Below are positions 15,061 through 23,973 of a stretch of DNA of 60,853 nucleotides, one piece after another; positions within the stretch are counted from its first letter, which is position 1, and the number at the start of each line of letters is the position of its first letter. Below the pieces are notes generated by a model. It did no database searches and was not told where the DNA came from. It saw only the letters and a program-made list of their open reading frames with translations. Origin of the DNA: an uncultured Clostridia bacterium (GTDB lineage: Bacteria; Bacillota; Clostridia; Christensenellales; UBA1242); contig CANRQB010000004.1 in NCBI GenBank assembly GCA_947632645.1, positions 1 through 60,853 of the forward strand. The letters are read 5' to 3'. The position numbers were made by a program, and so were the translations under genes.

Positions 15061-15751
15061 AATAACCAGCCAAATTATCGCGCATAATTTCTAGTGCCTT
15101 GTTTTCTATTCGGCTTATGTAACTTCGGCTAATATTCATGTGGTCGGCGGTTTCCTGTTGGGTGTGTTCAACCCCATCCAGCACGCCATATCGATAGCAA
15201 ATAATTTTGTATTCGCGCGCATTCAGTTTTTGTTGCATAATGTCCTTAATATCTTCCATTGTAATCTTTTTTTCTACAATCACATCTGGGTCAGCCTTTT
15301 CGTCTTGTGGGATAATGTCTTTATATGTAAGTTCGCCACCTTCGTTATCGGTAGAAATGCTTTCTTCTATGCTTACCACCACTTTATGTTTTTTGTTGGC
15401 ACGCAGCAGCATTAAAATTTCGTTTTCTATACACCTGCTGGCGTAGGTAGATAGCGAACTGCCTTTGCCGATCCTATAACTATCAATCGCCTTAATAAGC
15501 CCAATACTGCCCACCGACAGCATTTCGTCCGCCTCGGCCGCGCCCTGATATTTTTTTGTAACGTGTGCCACCAAGCGCATATTGTGGTTAATAAGTATTT
15601 CGCGCGCTTTTTTATCACCCTTTTGCATAGCAACTATGTATTTTTCCTCTTGTTCTTTCTTTAGCGGATGCGGAAAGCCATTAAATTCGTTTACATAGCC
15701 ATGAAAAAACATCAGTTTGCTCATAAATTGGCCAATCGTTTCAAAAACCAT
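15059..15751 (-). CDS. sigK: RNA polymerase sigma-K (mother-cell sporulation sigma factor)
   Basis: A sigma-70 family protein of 230 residues, orthologous to SigK. The N-terminus MVFETIGQFMSKLMFFHGYV resembles the membrane-associated pro-sequence of Bacillus pro-sigma-K (normally removed by SpoIVFB), followed by GFPHPL. Region 2 (NHNMRLVAHVTKKY, YASRCIENEILMLLR) and region 4 (NAREYKIICYRYG, QQETADHMNISRSYISRIE) are complete. No skin-type interruption is present. The start at 15751 is preferred over 15805 because it has GAGGTT upstream and matches the pro-sequence. Its presence argues for endospore formation. Confidence 0.92.
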   Translation of the reverse strand: MVFETIGQFMSKLMFFHGYVNEFNGFPHPLKKEQEEKYIVAMQKGDKKAREILINHNMRLVAHVTKKYQGAAEADEMLSVGSIGLIKAIDSYRIGKGSSLSTYASRCIENEILMLLRANKKHKVVVSIEESISTDNEGGELTYKDIIPQDEKADPDVIVEKKITMEDIKDIMQQKLNAREYKIICYRYGVLDGVEHTQQETADHMNISRSYISRIENKALEIMRDNLAGY

Positions 15752-15875
15752 AGTTAACCTCGTAAAAATATATATGTCGGTTTTTGTCGCATCTTGTCTG
15801 TCCAAAAATAAATGGTTATTTGCAAACTATAGTTTTAATAATATATAAAACAAAAAGCAGAATTGTATAAATTTG

Positions 15876-15904
15876 TTGATTTATTTTTAAAAAAGAGATA
15901 AAAT
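15876..15904 (+). promoter_or_regulatory. Promoter of the lipoprotein gene, leaderless geometry
   Basis: TTGATT (15876-15881), 17-bp spacer, TAAAAT (15899-15904), then 6 nt to the ATG at 15911. Confidence 0.78.
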
Positions 15905-15910
15905 ATAATT

Positions 15911-16876
15911 ATGAGTAAGTTTAAAAATAAATTTTATACTATTATTTTAATCTTAGGCATAATTTGTTCTGCCTTTCTTTTATCTGCTTGCAATTGGGGT
16001 AGAGTTAAAAATAATAGAAATAACATTAATAATTACAATAATAATTCCAACAACGAGACATCCATAATTAATACTGTTTTTTCGTTTATACAAATTGGGC
16101 AAAAAATAGACGATGCTAATTCTATAATAAGTGACGCAATTTTTAATTCCAATGTGTATTTAAAAACCACACAAACAATAACTGACTATTTTTTTGAAGG
16201 TGACACTAAAGAAAAATCAACCACGCAAACCACCACAACAAAAATTATATCGATAGACAGCGTTTATGAAAAAACATATTATCAGGAAGAAGACCAATTG
16301 GCAGAATATTGGTATGTTCCAAACATCACGCTGCCAAAAGAGAATAATGAATATAAATACGCCATGTGCAGCAGCTATAATCAATACTACAAAAGCACAA
16401 TGGGCGATGAAGTTAACTATTACGGCCCAACCACAATTAAAGAAATGTGGGTACTATTAAATGGTAACGATTATAGAATTAATGACGATGCGGACATAGA
16501 TCATATCAACGATACTCTTTATGATTATGGATTTATAAACGAACAAATTTCACAATTTTACCCTGGCTTTGATATGTCCTTTATAATAGATAATTCAGCA
16601 AGTTTATCTATGCAGCAATATAGTGATTATAGCTACATAATAACCCTAAAATATAATCAATATGAATTTGAAGAGGCAGAAGAGACAGAACTAGCGGGCA
16701 TGGCGTTGTATAGTTACAATTTCTATTTGGATAGTTTTGGTAAACTGGTTAAAAGTGAATTTTCCACCCAATATCAAACAGCAGACGGAAAATGTTTGTC
16801 GGATATAAATTACGTAACTGAAGTAAACTATAACTATTCTAAAATACCAAGTTTGCAAAAAGAGGAATGGAACTAA
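15911..16876 (+). CDS. Hypothetical lipoprotein
   Basis: The 321-residue product begins with a classic lipoprotein signal: basic MSKFKNK, a hydrophobic stretch and the lipobox LLSAC at about residues 23-27, so it should be anchored on the outer face of the membrane. An Asn-rich flexible linker follows ([15 protein letters not shown]), then a ~260-residue domain rich in Tyr, Thr and acidic residues with no recognised family. Its 3' end overlaps the track's lepA ORF, but the real lepA start is further on. Function unknown. Confidence 0.8.
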   Translation: MSKFKNKFYTIILILGIICSAFLLSACNWGRVKNNRNNINNYNNNSNNETSIINTVFSFIQIGQKIDDANSIISDAIFNSNVYLKTTQTITDYFFEGDTKEKSTTQTTTTKIISIDSVYEKTYYQEEDQLAEYWYVPNITLPKENNEYKYAMCSSYNQYYKSTMGDEVNYYGPTTIKEMWVLLNGNDYRINDDADIDHINDTLYDYGFINEQISQFYPGFDMSFIIDNSASLSMQQYSDYSYIITLKYNQYEFEEAEETELAGMALYSYNFYLDSFGKLVKSEFSTQYQTADGKCLSDINYVTEVNYNYSKIPSLQKEEWN

Positions 16877-16893
16877 AACAAAAGTTTATATTG

Positions 16894-16922
16894 TTGATTT
16901 ATAATTTGATTTTTGGTATAAT
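16894..16922 (+). promoter_or_regulatory. Promoter of lepA, leaderless geometry
   Basis: TTGATT (16894-16899), 17-bp spacer, consensus TATAAT (16917-16922), then 7 nt to the ATG at 16930. Confidence 0.82.
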
Positions 16923-16929
16923 AACACAT

Positions 16930-18726
16930 ATGGATAAACAAAAAATACGCAATTTTTGTATAGTTGCACATATCGACCATGGCAAATCTACGCTTGCTGA
17001 TAGGTTAATGGAGTTAACCGGCACGGTTGCCAAGCGCGATATGGAAGCGCAACTACTAGATAGCATGGATATCGAGCGCGAGCGTGGCATAACAATAAAG
17101 CTAACGCCCGCCACTATGAAATACAACTACAATGGGCAGGAGTACACTTTAAATTTAATAGATACCCCTGGGCATGTGGATTTTTCGTACGAAGTTAACC
17201 GCTCGCTTGCCGCGTGCGAAGGTGCAATTTTGGTGGTGGATGCCACCCAAGGAGTGCAGGCACAAACACTTGCCAATGTTTATATGGCGCTAGATGCCAA
17301 TTTGGAGATCATCCCGGTTATAAATAAAATAGACCTATCCAGCGCGCGCACGCAAGAAACCAAGCATGAAATAGAGGATGTTATTGGTATCCCGTGTGAT
17401 AACGCATGTGAAATAAGTGCAAAAACTGGCCTTAATGTACAATCGGTATTGGATGCTATTGTAAAATATATCCCCGCGCCAAAAGGTGACGAAAATGCGC
17501 CACTTAAAGCCCTAATTTTTGATAGTTATTACGATAGCTATAAGGGTGCAGTTAGCATGGTGCGCATCTTTGACGGCAGTGTTAAGGCGGGCGATGAAAT
17601 ACTTTTTATGCAAACCGGCAAAAGCTTTATTGTAACCGAAGTGGGCATCTACACCCCGCAAGCCAGCCCAAAAGAGTGCCTTTCGGCAGGTGAAGTGGGC
17701 TATATAACCGCATCGATAAAAACCGTGTCGGACACCAAGGTAGGCGACACAATCACGCTAAAAAACAATCCAGTTGCCACTCCACTTGCTGGCTATAAAG
17801 AGGCTACAAGTGTGGTTTTTTGCGGGGTATATCCGCTAGATGGCGACAAATATCAAGAACTTAGCGATGCGCTAGAAAAGCTTAAACTTAACGATGCTAG
17901 CCTGCACTTTACCAAGGAAACTTCGCTTGCACTTGGCCACGGCTTTAGGTGTGGCTTTTTGGGGCTGCTGCATATGGAGATTATAACCGAGCGGCTAGAG
18001 CGCGAATTTAATTTGGATATTATAACCACCGCACCAAGTGTGGAGTATTTGATAGTGGACCAAAAAGGGAAAGAAATTAAAGTGTCTAACCCAAGCGAGA
18101 TGCCGCCGCCAACCAGCATCGCCAGCATGCAAGAGCCAATTGTTAAACTAGAAATAATAACGCCAAAAGATTATATCGGTGGAATTATGGATTTGTGCTC
18201 GGATAGGCGTGGCAACTACCTTGATATGCAATACATAGATGCTAACCGCACCAAACTTATATACAACATGCCGCTAAACGAAATTGTGTACGATTTTTTT
18301 GATAAGATTAAATCGATAAGCAAGGGCTATGCCAGCATGGATTACGAGCTTAATGGCTATCAGCAAAGCGATTTGGTTAAACTGGATGTGCTGCTAAACG
18401 GCGAGCCATGCGATGCGCTTTCGCTTATTGTGCATAAGGATAAGGCATATGCGCGCGGCCGCAGCCTGTGCGAAAAACTAAAGGCAGTTATTCCGCGCCA
18501 TCTGTTTGAAATACCTATTCAAGCGGTTATTGGTGGCAAGGTTATTGCACGCGAAACGATATCGGCAATGCGCAAAGATGTGCTGGCAAAATGCTACGGC
18601 GGCGATGTAACCCGCAAGCGCAAACTGCTAGAAAAACAAAAAGAGGGCAAAAAGCGTATGCGCCGTTTGGGCAGTGTAGATCTGCCTAGCGAAGCATTTG
18701 TAACAATTTTGAAATTGGACGATTGA
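16930..18726 (+). CDS. lepA: Elongation factor 4 (LepA)
   Basis: A translational GTPase acting on the ribosome during stress or initiation. The 598 residues include G1 AHIDHGKST, switch RERGITIK, G3 DTPGHVDF, G4 NKID, an EF-G-like domain V, and the LepA-specific C-terminal domain ending in [11 protein letters not shown]. The ORF track starts at 16867, but [20 protein letters not shown] is the family N-terminus and the promoter lies between the two candidates, so 16930 is chosen. There is no ribosome site upstream. Confidence 0.96.
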   Translation: MDKQKIRNFCIVAHIDHGKSTLADRLMELTGTVAKRDMEAQLLDSMDIERERGITIKLTPATMKYNYNGQEYTLNLIDTPGHVDFSYEVNRSLAACEGAILVVDATQGVQAQTLANVYMALDANLEIIPVINKIDLSSARTQETKHEIEDVIGIPCDNACEISAKTGLNVQSVLDAIVKYIPAPKGDENAPLKALIFDSYYDSYKGAVSMVRIFDGSVKAGDEILFMQTGKSFIVTEVGIYTPQASPKECLSAGEVGYITASIKTVSDTKVGDTITLKNNPVATPLAGYKEATSVVFCGVYPLDGDKYQELSDALEKLKLNDASLHFTKETSLALGHGFRCGFLGLLHMEIITERLEREFNLDIITTAPSVEYLIVDQKGKEIKVSNPSEMPPPTSIASMQEPIVKLEIITPKDYIGGIMDLCSDRRGNYLDMQYIDANRTKLIYNMPLNEIVYDFFDKIKSISKGYASMDYELNGYQQSDLVKLDVLLNGEPCDALSLIVHKDKAYARGRSLCEKLKAVIPRHLFEIPIQAVIGGKVIARETISAMRKDVLAKCYGGDVTRKRKLLEKQKEGKKRMRRLGSVDLPSEAFVTILKLDD

Positions 18727-18730
18727 TTGT

Positions 18731-18759
18731 TTGACAAATATCTTTTTAAATGATAAAAT
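18731..18759 (+). promoter_or_regulatory. Sigma-A promoter of the small coiled-coil gene
   Basis: TTGACA (18731-18736), 17-bp spacer and TAAAAT (18754-18759). A 21-nt leader precedes the ATG at 18781. Confidence 0.8.
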
Positions 18760-18780
18760 TATCTTAAAAGTGGGTGAGTT

Positions 18781-19221
18781 ATGGAATTGATACAAAAAAT
18801 ATTAGAAAAATATAGGTTGCGCAAATATAATTCTAAATTGGATGATATTAAGCAAGACATTAAAGAGTTGGAAAAATTGGAAAAATGTATAAAAAACAAA
18901 TTTGAAGCTCTAAAATATATCGGTAAGGGCAACTTTAAACCTCAAACCAGCCAAACAAACGATTATAACTATTTAAAAGATAATTTGCCTAAATACGAAA
19001 GAAAGATTTATAATTTTAAAAGCAAATATGCACGCTGGTATAAAAATTGTTTAAAGCTTAACTCGCCCTACGAATGGGAAAATAAACATCAAGATTTGTA
19101 CACGCCAACCATACAAAGACATTTAAAATTGTTAGAAGAGTTTAAATTAAATTTAGAAGAAAAAGAAGATTATTTTAACCTAAAACCAAGGGAAGAACAT
19201 TATAAAATGATGACCACTTAA
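18781..19221 (+). CDS. Hypothetical coiled-coil protein
   Basis: A 146-residue, highly charged Lys/Glu/Tyr-rich protein of unknown function. Residues ~18-46 (KLDDIKQDIKELEKLEKCI) and ~125-140 look like coiled coil. There is no signal or membrane segment. It has its own promoter and a weak GGGTGAG site. The last 4 nt overlap the end of the convergent membrane-protein gene. Confidence 0.6.
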   Translation: MELIQKILEKYRLRKYNSKLDDIKQDIKELEKLEKCIKNKFEALKYIGKGNFKPQTSQTNDYNYLKDNLPKYERKIYNFKSKYARWYKNCLKLNSPYEWENKHQDLYTPTIQRHLKLLEEFKLNLEEKEDYFNLKPREEHYKMMTT

Positions 19222-20135
19222 TTTTTTGCATATTGCATCAATTTGCACGCCAAACTAAACATTATTAGCACGCTGCCAAACACCAGATAGTAGATGTGGT
19301 AGGGCAAAATTATGCTAGAAAAAATTATAATAAGGCCGCTTAAAAAATAGCCACGCGCTTTGTTTGGTGTAAACATTGCCTTTATTATATTTATAAATTT
19401 TGGCTTGCTTGTATTAAGTTCTAACCTGTCGGCATCTGGGTAGATGCCATGTTTTTTTATAAGGGTGTACAAGGCATGCTTGTCGCAAAAATTAATTTTT
19501 TTGCCCTTAAAAATATTTGTGTCTACATTGCCCACGCTTGCACAAATTATATCTATTTCATCAAAGTTGACATTTAAAATTTCGTCTAATAAATTTATTA
19601 AATCGTGTTGATTTATCACTTCATATTGGGTTGCCAAAATAACCAAATGCGTTTTGCCTAAAAAGTTATAAGTAAGCATTCCATTTTTTAATTCTACACA
19701 AAAATTTGCGTTTTTTTGCGTTATTTTAGTGTTTTTTTGCAAATTTTCGCTTTCAAAGTTGTTTTTTAGTGGAGTTTTTTGTTCTACAATCGAATCGAAC
19801 TCTTGTGCAGAAATATCCTTTTTAAATTGTTCATCAAGCTCTTTAACCAGCAAGTTTTTAATTAACTTTAATCTATCGGCTTTGCTATTTAATCTAAAGG
19901 TGTAAAACAATTTATTCATCTCGTCATTTTCTTGCTTGGTTAGCGCCAATTTTTTGTTTTTTTTGCCCATAAAAAAGGAGATTAAATATATTGCGGCAAA
20001 GCTTATTATAATGCCAAAAATAAAACTTATCCACAAATTTCTTAAGTAAAAATTCACCCAAGCAAAAACCAGCAAAAAAATGCCAATTGTAACAAAAAGT
20101 TTATCTACTAAGTTAACAATTCCAAATCTACTCAT
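19218..20135 (-). CDS. Hypothetical membrane protein with a central cytosolic domain
   Basis: About 305 residues from the preferred start MSRFGIVNLVD; an upstream ATG at 20177 would add 14 residues. Two membrane helices lie at the N-terminus (TIGIFLLVFAWVNF and FIFGIIISFAAIYLISFF) and two at the C-terminus (GYFLSGLIIIFSSIIL and IYYLVFGSVLIMFSL). The middle ~180 residues are soluble, with strands such as TYNFLGKTHLVILATQYEV and DEIDIICASVG. I do not recognise the family. It is divergent from tsaE. Confidence 0.65.
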   Translation of the reverse strand: MSRFGIVNLVDKLFVTIGIFLLVFAWVNFYLRNLWISFIFGIIISFAAIYLISFFMGKKNKKLALTKQENDEMNKLFYTFRLNSKADRLKLIKNLLVKELDEQFKKDISAQEFDSIVEQKTPLKNNFESENLQKNTKITQKNANFCVELKNGMLTYNFLGKTHLVILATQYEVINQHDLINLLDEILNVNFDEIDIICASVGNVDTNIFKGKKINFCDKHALYTLIKKHGIYPDADRLELNTSKPKFINIIKAMFTPNKARGYFLSGLIIIFSSIILPYHIYYLVFGSVLIMFSLACKLMQYAKN

Positions 20136-20177
20136 ATAAAAATGTTTGCCACAAAAAGCAATAATATTCAAAAACAT

Positions 20178-20206
20178 TTGACAATAAATTTACATTAACT
20201 TAAAAT
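20178..20206 (+). promoter_or_regulatory. Promoter of tsaE, leaderless geometry
   Basis: Consensus TTGACA (20178-20183), 17-bp spacer and TAAAAT (20201-20206), then ATTAAT and the ATG at 20213. There is no room for a leader. Confidence 0.87.
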
Positions 20207-20212
20207 ATTAAT

Positions 20213-20623
20213 ATGGAGAAAACAATTTCAAATTCGCTAAACCAAACCAAGCAAATTGCCGCAGATTATTCAAAACAGCTAAAAAAAGGCGATGTTGTTG
20301 TTTTGCGTGGCGATTTAGGCAGCGGCAAAACCACTTTTACTCAGTTTTTGCTTAAAGAGTTGGGGGTTAAGGATATAATAAACAGCCCTACATTTTCCAT
20401 TTTAAAAATTTATAAGGGCAAGTTTAATTTTTACCATTTCGATTTTTACAGGATAACTTACGACGAAGCCATCGAGGCGGGGTTTGACGAACAGTTTTCT
20501 AATAGCGATGGGGTTATAATTGCCGAGTGGGCAGAAAATGTGCTGCCGCTAATTCCAAAAAAGCACAAAACGGTAACTATAAAAAATTTAGGCGGCACTA
20601 AGCGAGAATTTCAATTTAGTTAA
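20213..20623 (+). CDS. tsaE: TsaE, ATPase for tRNA t6A37 modification
   Basis: TsaE supports the TsaB-TsaD complex that makes threonylcarbamoyl-adenosine at position 37 of ANN-decoding tRNAs. The 136 residues contain Walker A GDLGSGKTTF, SPTFSILKIY, the HFDFYR motif, and AEWAENVLP. Length is close to the usual 140-155. It lies 8 nt before the tsaB-rimI start and is clearly in one operon with it. Confidence 0.95.
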   Translation: MEKTISNSLNQTKQIAADYSKQLKKGDVVVLRGDLGSGKTTFTQFLLKELGVKDIINSPTFSILKIYKGKFNFYHFDFYRITYDEAIEAGFDEQFSNSDGVIIAEWAENVLPLIPKKHKTVTIKNLGGTKREFQFS

Positions 20624-20631
20624 AGGTGAAT

Positions 20632-21681
20632 ATGAATATTTTAGCAATTAACACAGCCAATAAATGTTTGGAAATTGCCTTGGCAAATGGGCAAAAAGTT
20701 TTTTCGTGCACGGTTAACGAAAACGCGCACCACAACGAAGTTATAATTCCAGAAATAGATGCACTTTTAGCTAGCCACAATTTAACGATTGGCGATATAG
20801 ATAAATTTGCAGTGGTGGTGGGCCCGGGCTCGTTCACCGGCATACGCGTAGGGATTGCAACAATAAAAGCTTTTAGGGATGCCTTAGGTAAGCCCGCGGT
20901 TGAAATTAACAATTTGGATTATTTATATGCGCTTGCGACTAGCCAAGTTTCTAATGTGGGCGCGGTGGCAATTAAGGGCAGCCAAAACAGTTATTTTGTT
21001 GCAAAATTTATTAATGGAGTGTTATATAAATTTCCGCGCAATTTAACAAAAGACGAACTTTTAATGTATGCAGAAAACAAACCGATTGCTATGTTTGAAT
21101 TGGACAGGGAACTAACAAATTTTGCAAAAATTGTTAAATTAGATGCAAAAATCCTTGTTAATTTAGCAAAAAACAGCCAAAATGAGCAATTAGTGCCAGT
21201 TTATTATCAACTTTCGCAAGCCGAGCGGGAAAAACTTAAACAAGGCAAAATAAGCATAAAAACCGCGCATAAAAAGGACACCGATTTTATTGTAGAGTTA
21301 GAGGGCGAAATTGGCGCAAACGCACTTAACCGCGAGATGATAGAATACATGCTGTCAGATAAAAATTATATAACCAAACTTGTCTATTTTAATGATACCC
21401 CGGTGGGGTTTATAATTTTGCAGATTACGGACGAGATTAACATTGTTAGTATCGCAGTTAATAAGGATATGCGCAATATGGGGTTGGCAACAAAACTTAT
21501 TAATTCTGCAATCAGTTTGGCAAAGCGCAAAAAACTTGGTGCGGTTAGTTTAGAGGTTAGCTACAATAACATAACTGCATATCTGTTGTACAAAAAATTA
21601 GGCTTTACCTTGCGCCGCACGCGAAAGCACTATTATGCCGACGGCAGCGATGGGCTAGAGATGGCAAAAACCTTAAACTAG
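20632..21681 (+). CDS. tsaB: TsaB-RimI fusion: t6A factor joined to a GNAT acetyltransferase
   Basis: Residues ~1-205 are TsaB (MNILAINTANKCLEIALANG, VVVGPGSFTGIRVGIATIKAF, and a C-terminal YYQLSQAEREKLK), the scaffold partner of TsaD. Residues ~210-349 are a GNAT domain of RimI type (VNKDMRNMGLATKLINSA with the acetyl-CoA loop, NITAYLLYKKLGF), which in other bacteria acetylates the N-terminus of ribosomal protein S18. The two are usually separate neighbouring genes. The reading frame is continuous. The ATG at 20632 has AAAGGTG in front and fits the family better than the GTG at 20626. tsaD is not in the window. Confidence 0.9.
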   Translation: MNILAINTANKCLEIALANGQKVFSCTVNENAHHNEVIIPEIDALLASHNLTIGDIDKFAVVVGPGSFTGIRVGIATIKAFRDALGKPAVEINNLDYLYALATSQVSNVGAVAIKGSQNSYFVAKFINGVLYKFPRNLTKDELLMYAENKPIAMFELDRELTNFAKIVKLDAKILVNLAKNSQNEQLVPVYYQLSQAEREKLKQGKISIKTAHKKDTDFIVELEGEIGANALNREMIEYMLSDKNYITKLVYFNDTPVGFIILQITDEINIVSIAVNKDMRNMGLATKLINSAISLAKRKKLGAVSLEVSYNNITAYLLYKKLGFTLRRTRKHYYADGSDGLEMAKTLN

Positions 21682-21682
21682 T

Positions 21683-23161
21683 TTATTTGTAGTCATCGGG
21701 TAGGTCGTTAAGTAGCAGCAAATTATCGTTATTTTTAAGGATATTAAAATATTGTTTTGCATCATTTAACGTGCGGGCAAAAAATATATTGTTTTTGTTA
21801 AAGTTAATTTGCTTTAGCCCAGCCAAAATTGCATCTAAATTATGTTTGCCAACAATAATCACATAATCAATACCCGACATAAGTGCACCTAACTTTATAT
21901 TGATTTCTTTTTCGCGTTTGCCGCCTTCAATTATGCCGGGGGTGCAAACCATTTTTTTATTAGGCAGATTTTTTAATACCCATAAACTTTCGCGCGCACT
22001 TAAAATCGAGCAGTTGTAACTATCGTCTAAAATGTTAATTCTGCCGCGTATTAACTCAAGCCGGTGAGGAGTATAGTTAAGGTTAGTTATTGCAGATAAA
22101 ATATCTTCTATTTTTACATTAAGTTTAATTGCTACAGCGCATGCCAAAAGTATATTTATAACATTATGTTTGCCAAGTAGTTTGGTTTTTGTGTTATATT
22201 CACAATTGTTAATTGTAAGCGTAAAATTCGTGCAATAATTTTTAATTTTTATGTTTTTCGCGCTAAATTCACATAAATTATTTAGCCCAACACCTATTTT
22301 TTGCCCAGTTTTTAATGCAGACATACGCAGACAATATATGTTTTCTAAATTATATACGCACAATTTTTCGCCTAAAAAATCGCTTAATTCTTTTTTTGCC
22401 TTATACACATTTTCTGTAGATTTAAAGGTCTGTATATGCTGCGGTGCAACGCAGGTTATAATGCCAATATCCGCACCAAATAGTTTGCACATCTTTTTAA
22501 CGTCGCCAATATGCCTAGCACCATATTCTAGTATTAAATATTTGCAATCAATTTTTAATTCTTCATTAATAAATTTTGCTATACCCAGTGGGGTATTGTA
22601 ACTTTTTGGGCAAACCTGTGCATTTAAACTTTTTATCATCTCAAACAAAATATTTTTTACACTAGTTTTGCCATTACTGCCTGTTATGGCAATAATTTTT
22701 GGCCGGATTGTTTGTAGTTTTTTTTGCGCAGTTTTTATAAACTTTTTATTTTTGATAAAATCAAATATATCAAGCGCCTTGCAAATAATAGGTAAAAATA
22801 TGTAGCTTAAGCCAATAACAGCCACACCAAATTTAAAACAGCACAAAATAAATATAAGCATAATGCCAATATAGTAAAAGTGATTTAGTCGGGCGGTATA
22901 TTTAATAGGTGTTTTTTGTGCCCCAACTAAATTTATAGTTGGCGCAAATATAAGCAAAATAATTGCCGCATTAACAAATAGATTAACCCCTAAAACAAAT
23001 TGAATTATAGTAAGCCCAAATATGCAGAAATAAATAAGCCACCTTAACTTAAAAAAACTTAAATATCGCGCATTATTGTAATCTTTAAGTTGGTATAAAT
23101 GCAATAATTTTTTTAAGTTAATTGCCGCCAAAACCCCGCAAATTATATTGGATAAATACAC
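21683..23161 (-). CDS. MurF-like Mur ligase with an N-terminal membrane domain
   Basis: The C-terminal ~350 residues are a Mur ligase: P-loop ITGSNGKTSVKNIL, SYNTPLGIAKFI, HNVINILLACAVAI, and LDDSYNCSILSARESL. The last matches MurF, which adds D-Ala-D-Ala to the UDP-MurNAc-tripeptide. The first ~135 residues are unlike classical MurF and hold about four membrane helices (e.g. IYFCIFGLTIIQFVLG, IGIMLIFILCCF). The start GTG at 23161 overlaps the upstream hydrolase stop by 1 nt. Ddl is encoded divergently 0.8 kb away, which supports a D-Ala-D-Ala-adding role. Whether it is the only MurF of the cell cannot be seen here. Confidence 0.85.
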   Translation of the reverse strand: MYLSNIICGVLAAINLKKLLHLYQLKDYNNARYLSFFKLRWLIYFCIFGLTIIQFVLGVNLFVNAAIILLIFAPTINLVGAQKTPIKYTARLNHFYYIGIMLIFILCCFKFGVAVIGLSYIFLPIICKALDIFDFIKNKKFIKTAQKKLQTIRPKIIAITGSNGKTSVKNILFEMIKSLNAQVCPKSYNTPLGIAKFINEELKIDCKYLILEYGARHIGDVKKMCKLFGADIGIITCVAPQHIQTFKSTENVYKAKKELSDFLGEKLCVYNLENIYCLRMSALKTGQKIGVGLNNLCEFSAKNIKIKNYCTNFTLTINNCEYNTKTKLLGKHNVINILLACAVAIKLNVKIEDILSAITNLNYTPHRLELIRGRINILDDSYNCSILSARESLWVLKNLPNKKMVCTPGIIEGGKREKEINIKLGALMSGIDYVIIVGKHNLDAILAGLKQINFNKNNIFFARTLNDAKQYFNILKNNDNLLLLNDLPDDYK

Positions 23162-23868
23162 TAAAAAGATAAAAATTTTATCACCTCGTTATTAAAATAA
23201 TCGCCGTCCTTCAAATAGGCAAAATGGTCGCTATCACTAAGCACAAGTTTGCAATTATTTTTGTTTGCCTTAGCAATTTTTTTAGCCATCCAAATAGGGG
23301 TGGAATTATCCATTTTCCCCCAAAACAAAATCATTGGGCAGTTAAATTTAACTAGCGCATAAGTATTAATATTAACTATGTTTTTAAATGTGTTTTTGTT
23401 TGTTTTAGATAGCGCCTTATAATCCGCACTTGCAAGTTTTTCAAATAAACTGCTATCTTTTTTTAGCCAAATTGTATTGTTATTTACTTTTATCCGCTTA
23501 AAAATATTATCTTTTTTTAGCCCCGCACCACCAGTAACAATAATCTTTTCAATATCAATTTTACTGCGCAAAAAACACGCCACTCTAAACCCAAAACTAT
23601 GGCAAATAATAATCACAGATTTTATATTTAATGCACTAATAATATTTTCAACCAAATTTGCATAATCGCACAAATCCCACACAAAATTTGTCTCTAAAAT
23701 TGTGGGCAAAGTTAAGGTTAAAATATTGTAGTTATGTTTTAACAAACCGCTAATTTTTGCAAACGAATTTTTATTCCCTCCCCAGCCATGCAAAAACAAA
23801 ATTGTCTTAGCTTTATCTGCATTAAAAAACTCATACGTAACCTCTTCGCCCTTAAACAAAAAATTCAT
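23161..23868 (-). CDS. Alpha/beta hydrolase
   Basis: A 235-residue hydrolase. The oxyanion segment is FLHGWGGNKNSF, the nucleophile elbow IICHSFGFRVA has Ser in the C-H-S-F-G context, the Asp is in FWGKMDNSTP, and the His is in DSDHFAYL. The substrate is unknown. It is coupled to the membrane MurF-like gene by a 1-nt overlap and is divergent from ddl, so an accessory role in wall-precursor metabolism is possible. A TTTACA, 17 bp, TATATA promoter ends 5 nt before its ATG. Confidence 0.85.
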   Translation of the reverse strand: MNFLFKGEEVTYEFFNADKAKTILFLHGWGGNKNSFAKISGLLKHNYNILTLTLPTILETNFVWDLCDYANLVENIISALNIKSVIIICHSFGFRVACFLRSKIDIEKIIVTGGAGLKKDNIFKRIKVNNNTIWLKKDSSLFEKLASADYKALSKTNKNTFKNIVNINTYALVKFNCPMILFWGKMDNSTPIWMAKKIAKANKNNCKLVLSDSDHFAYLKDGDYFNNEVIKFLSF

Positions 23869-23973
23869 ATAACTATATATGAAAACTAAAAAATTTTGTA
23901 AATTTGCATAAATTTTAAAGTTTTACATGCAAAATTCATCATATTTTCATAAATATAAGCGATAGGAGAATAT

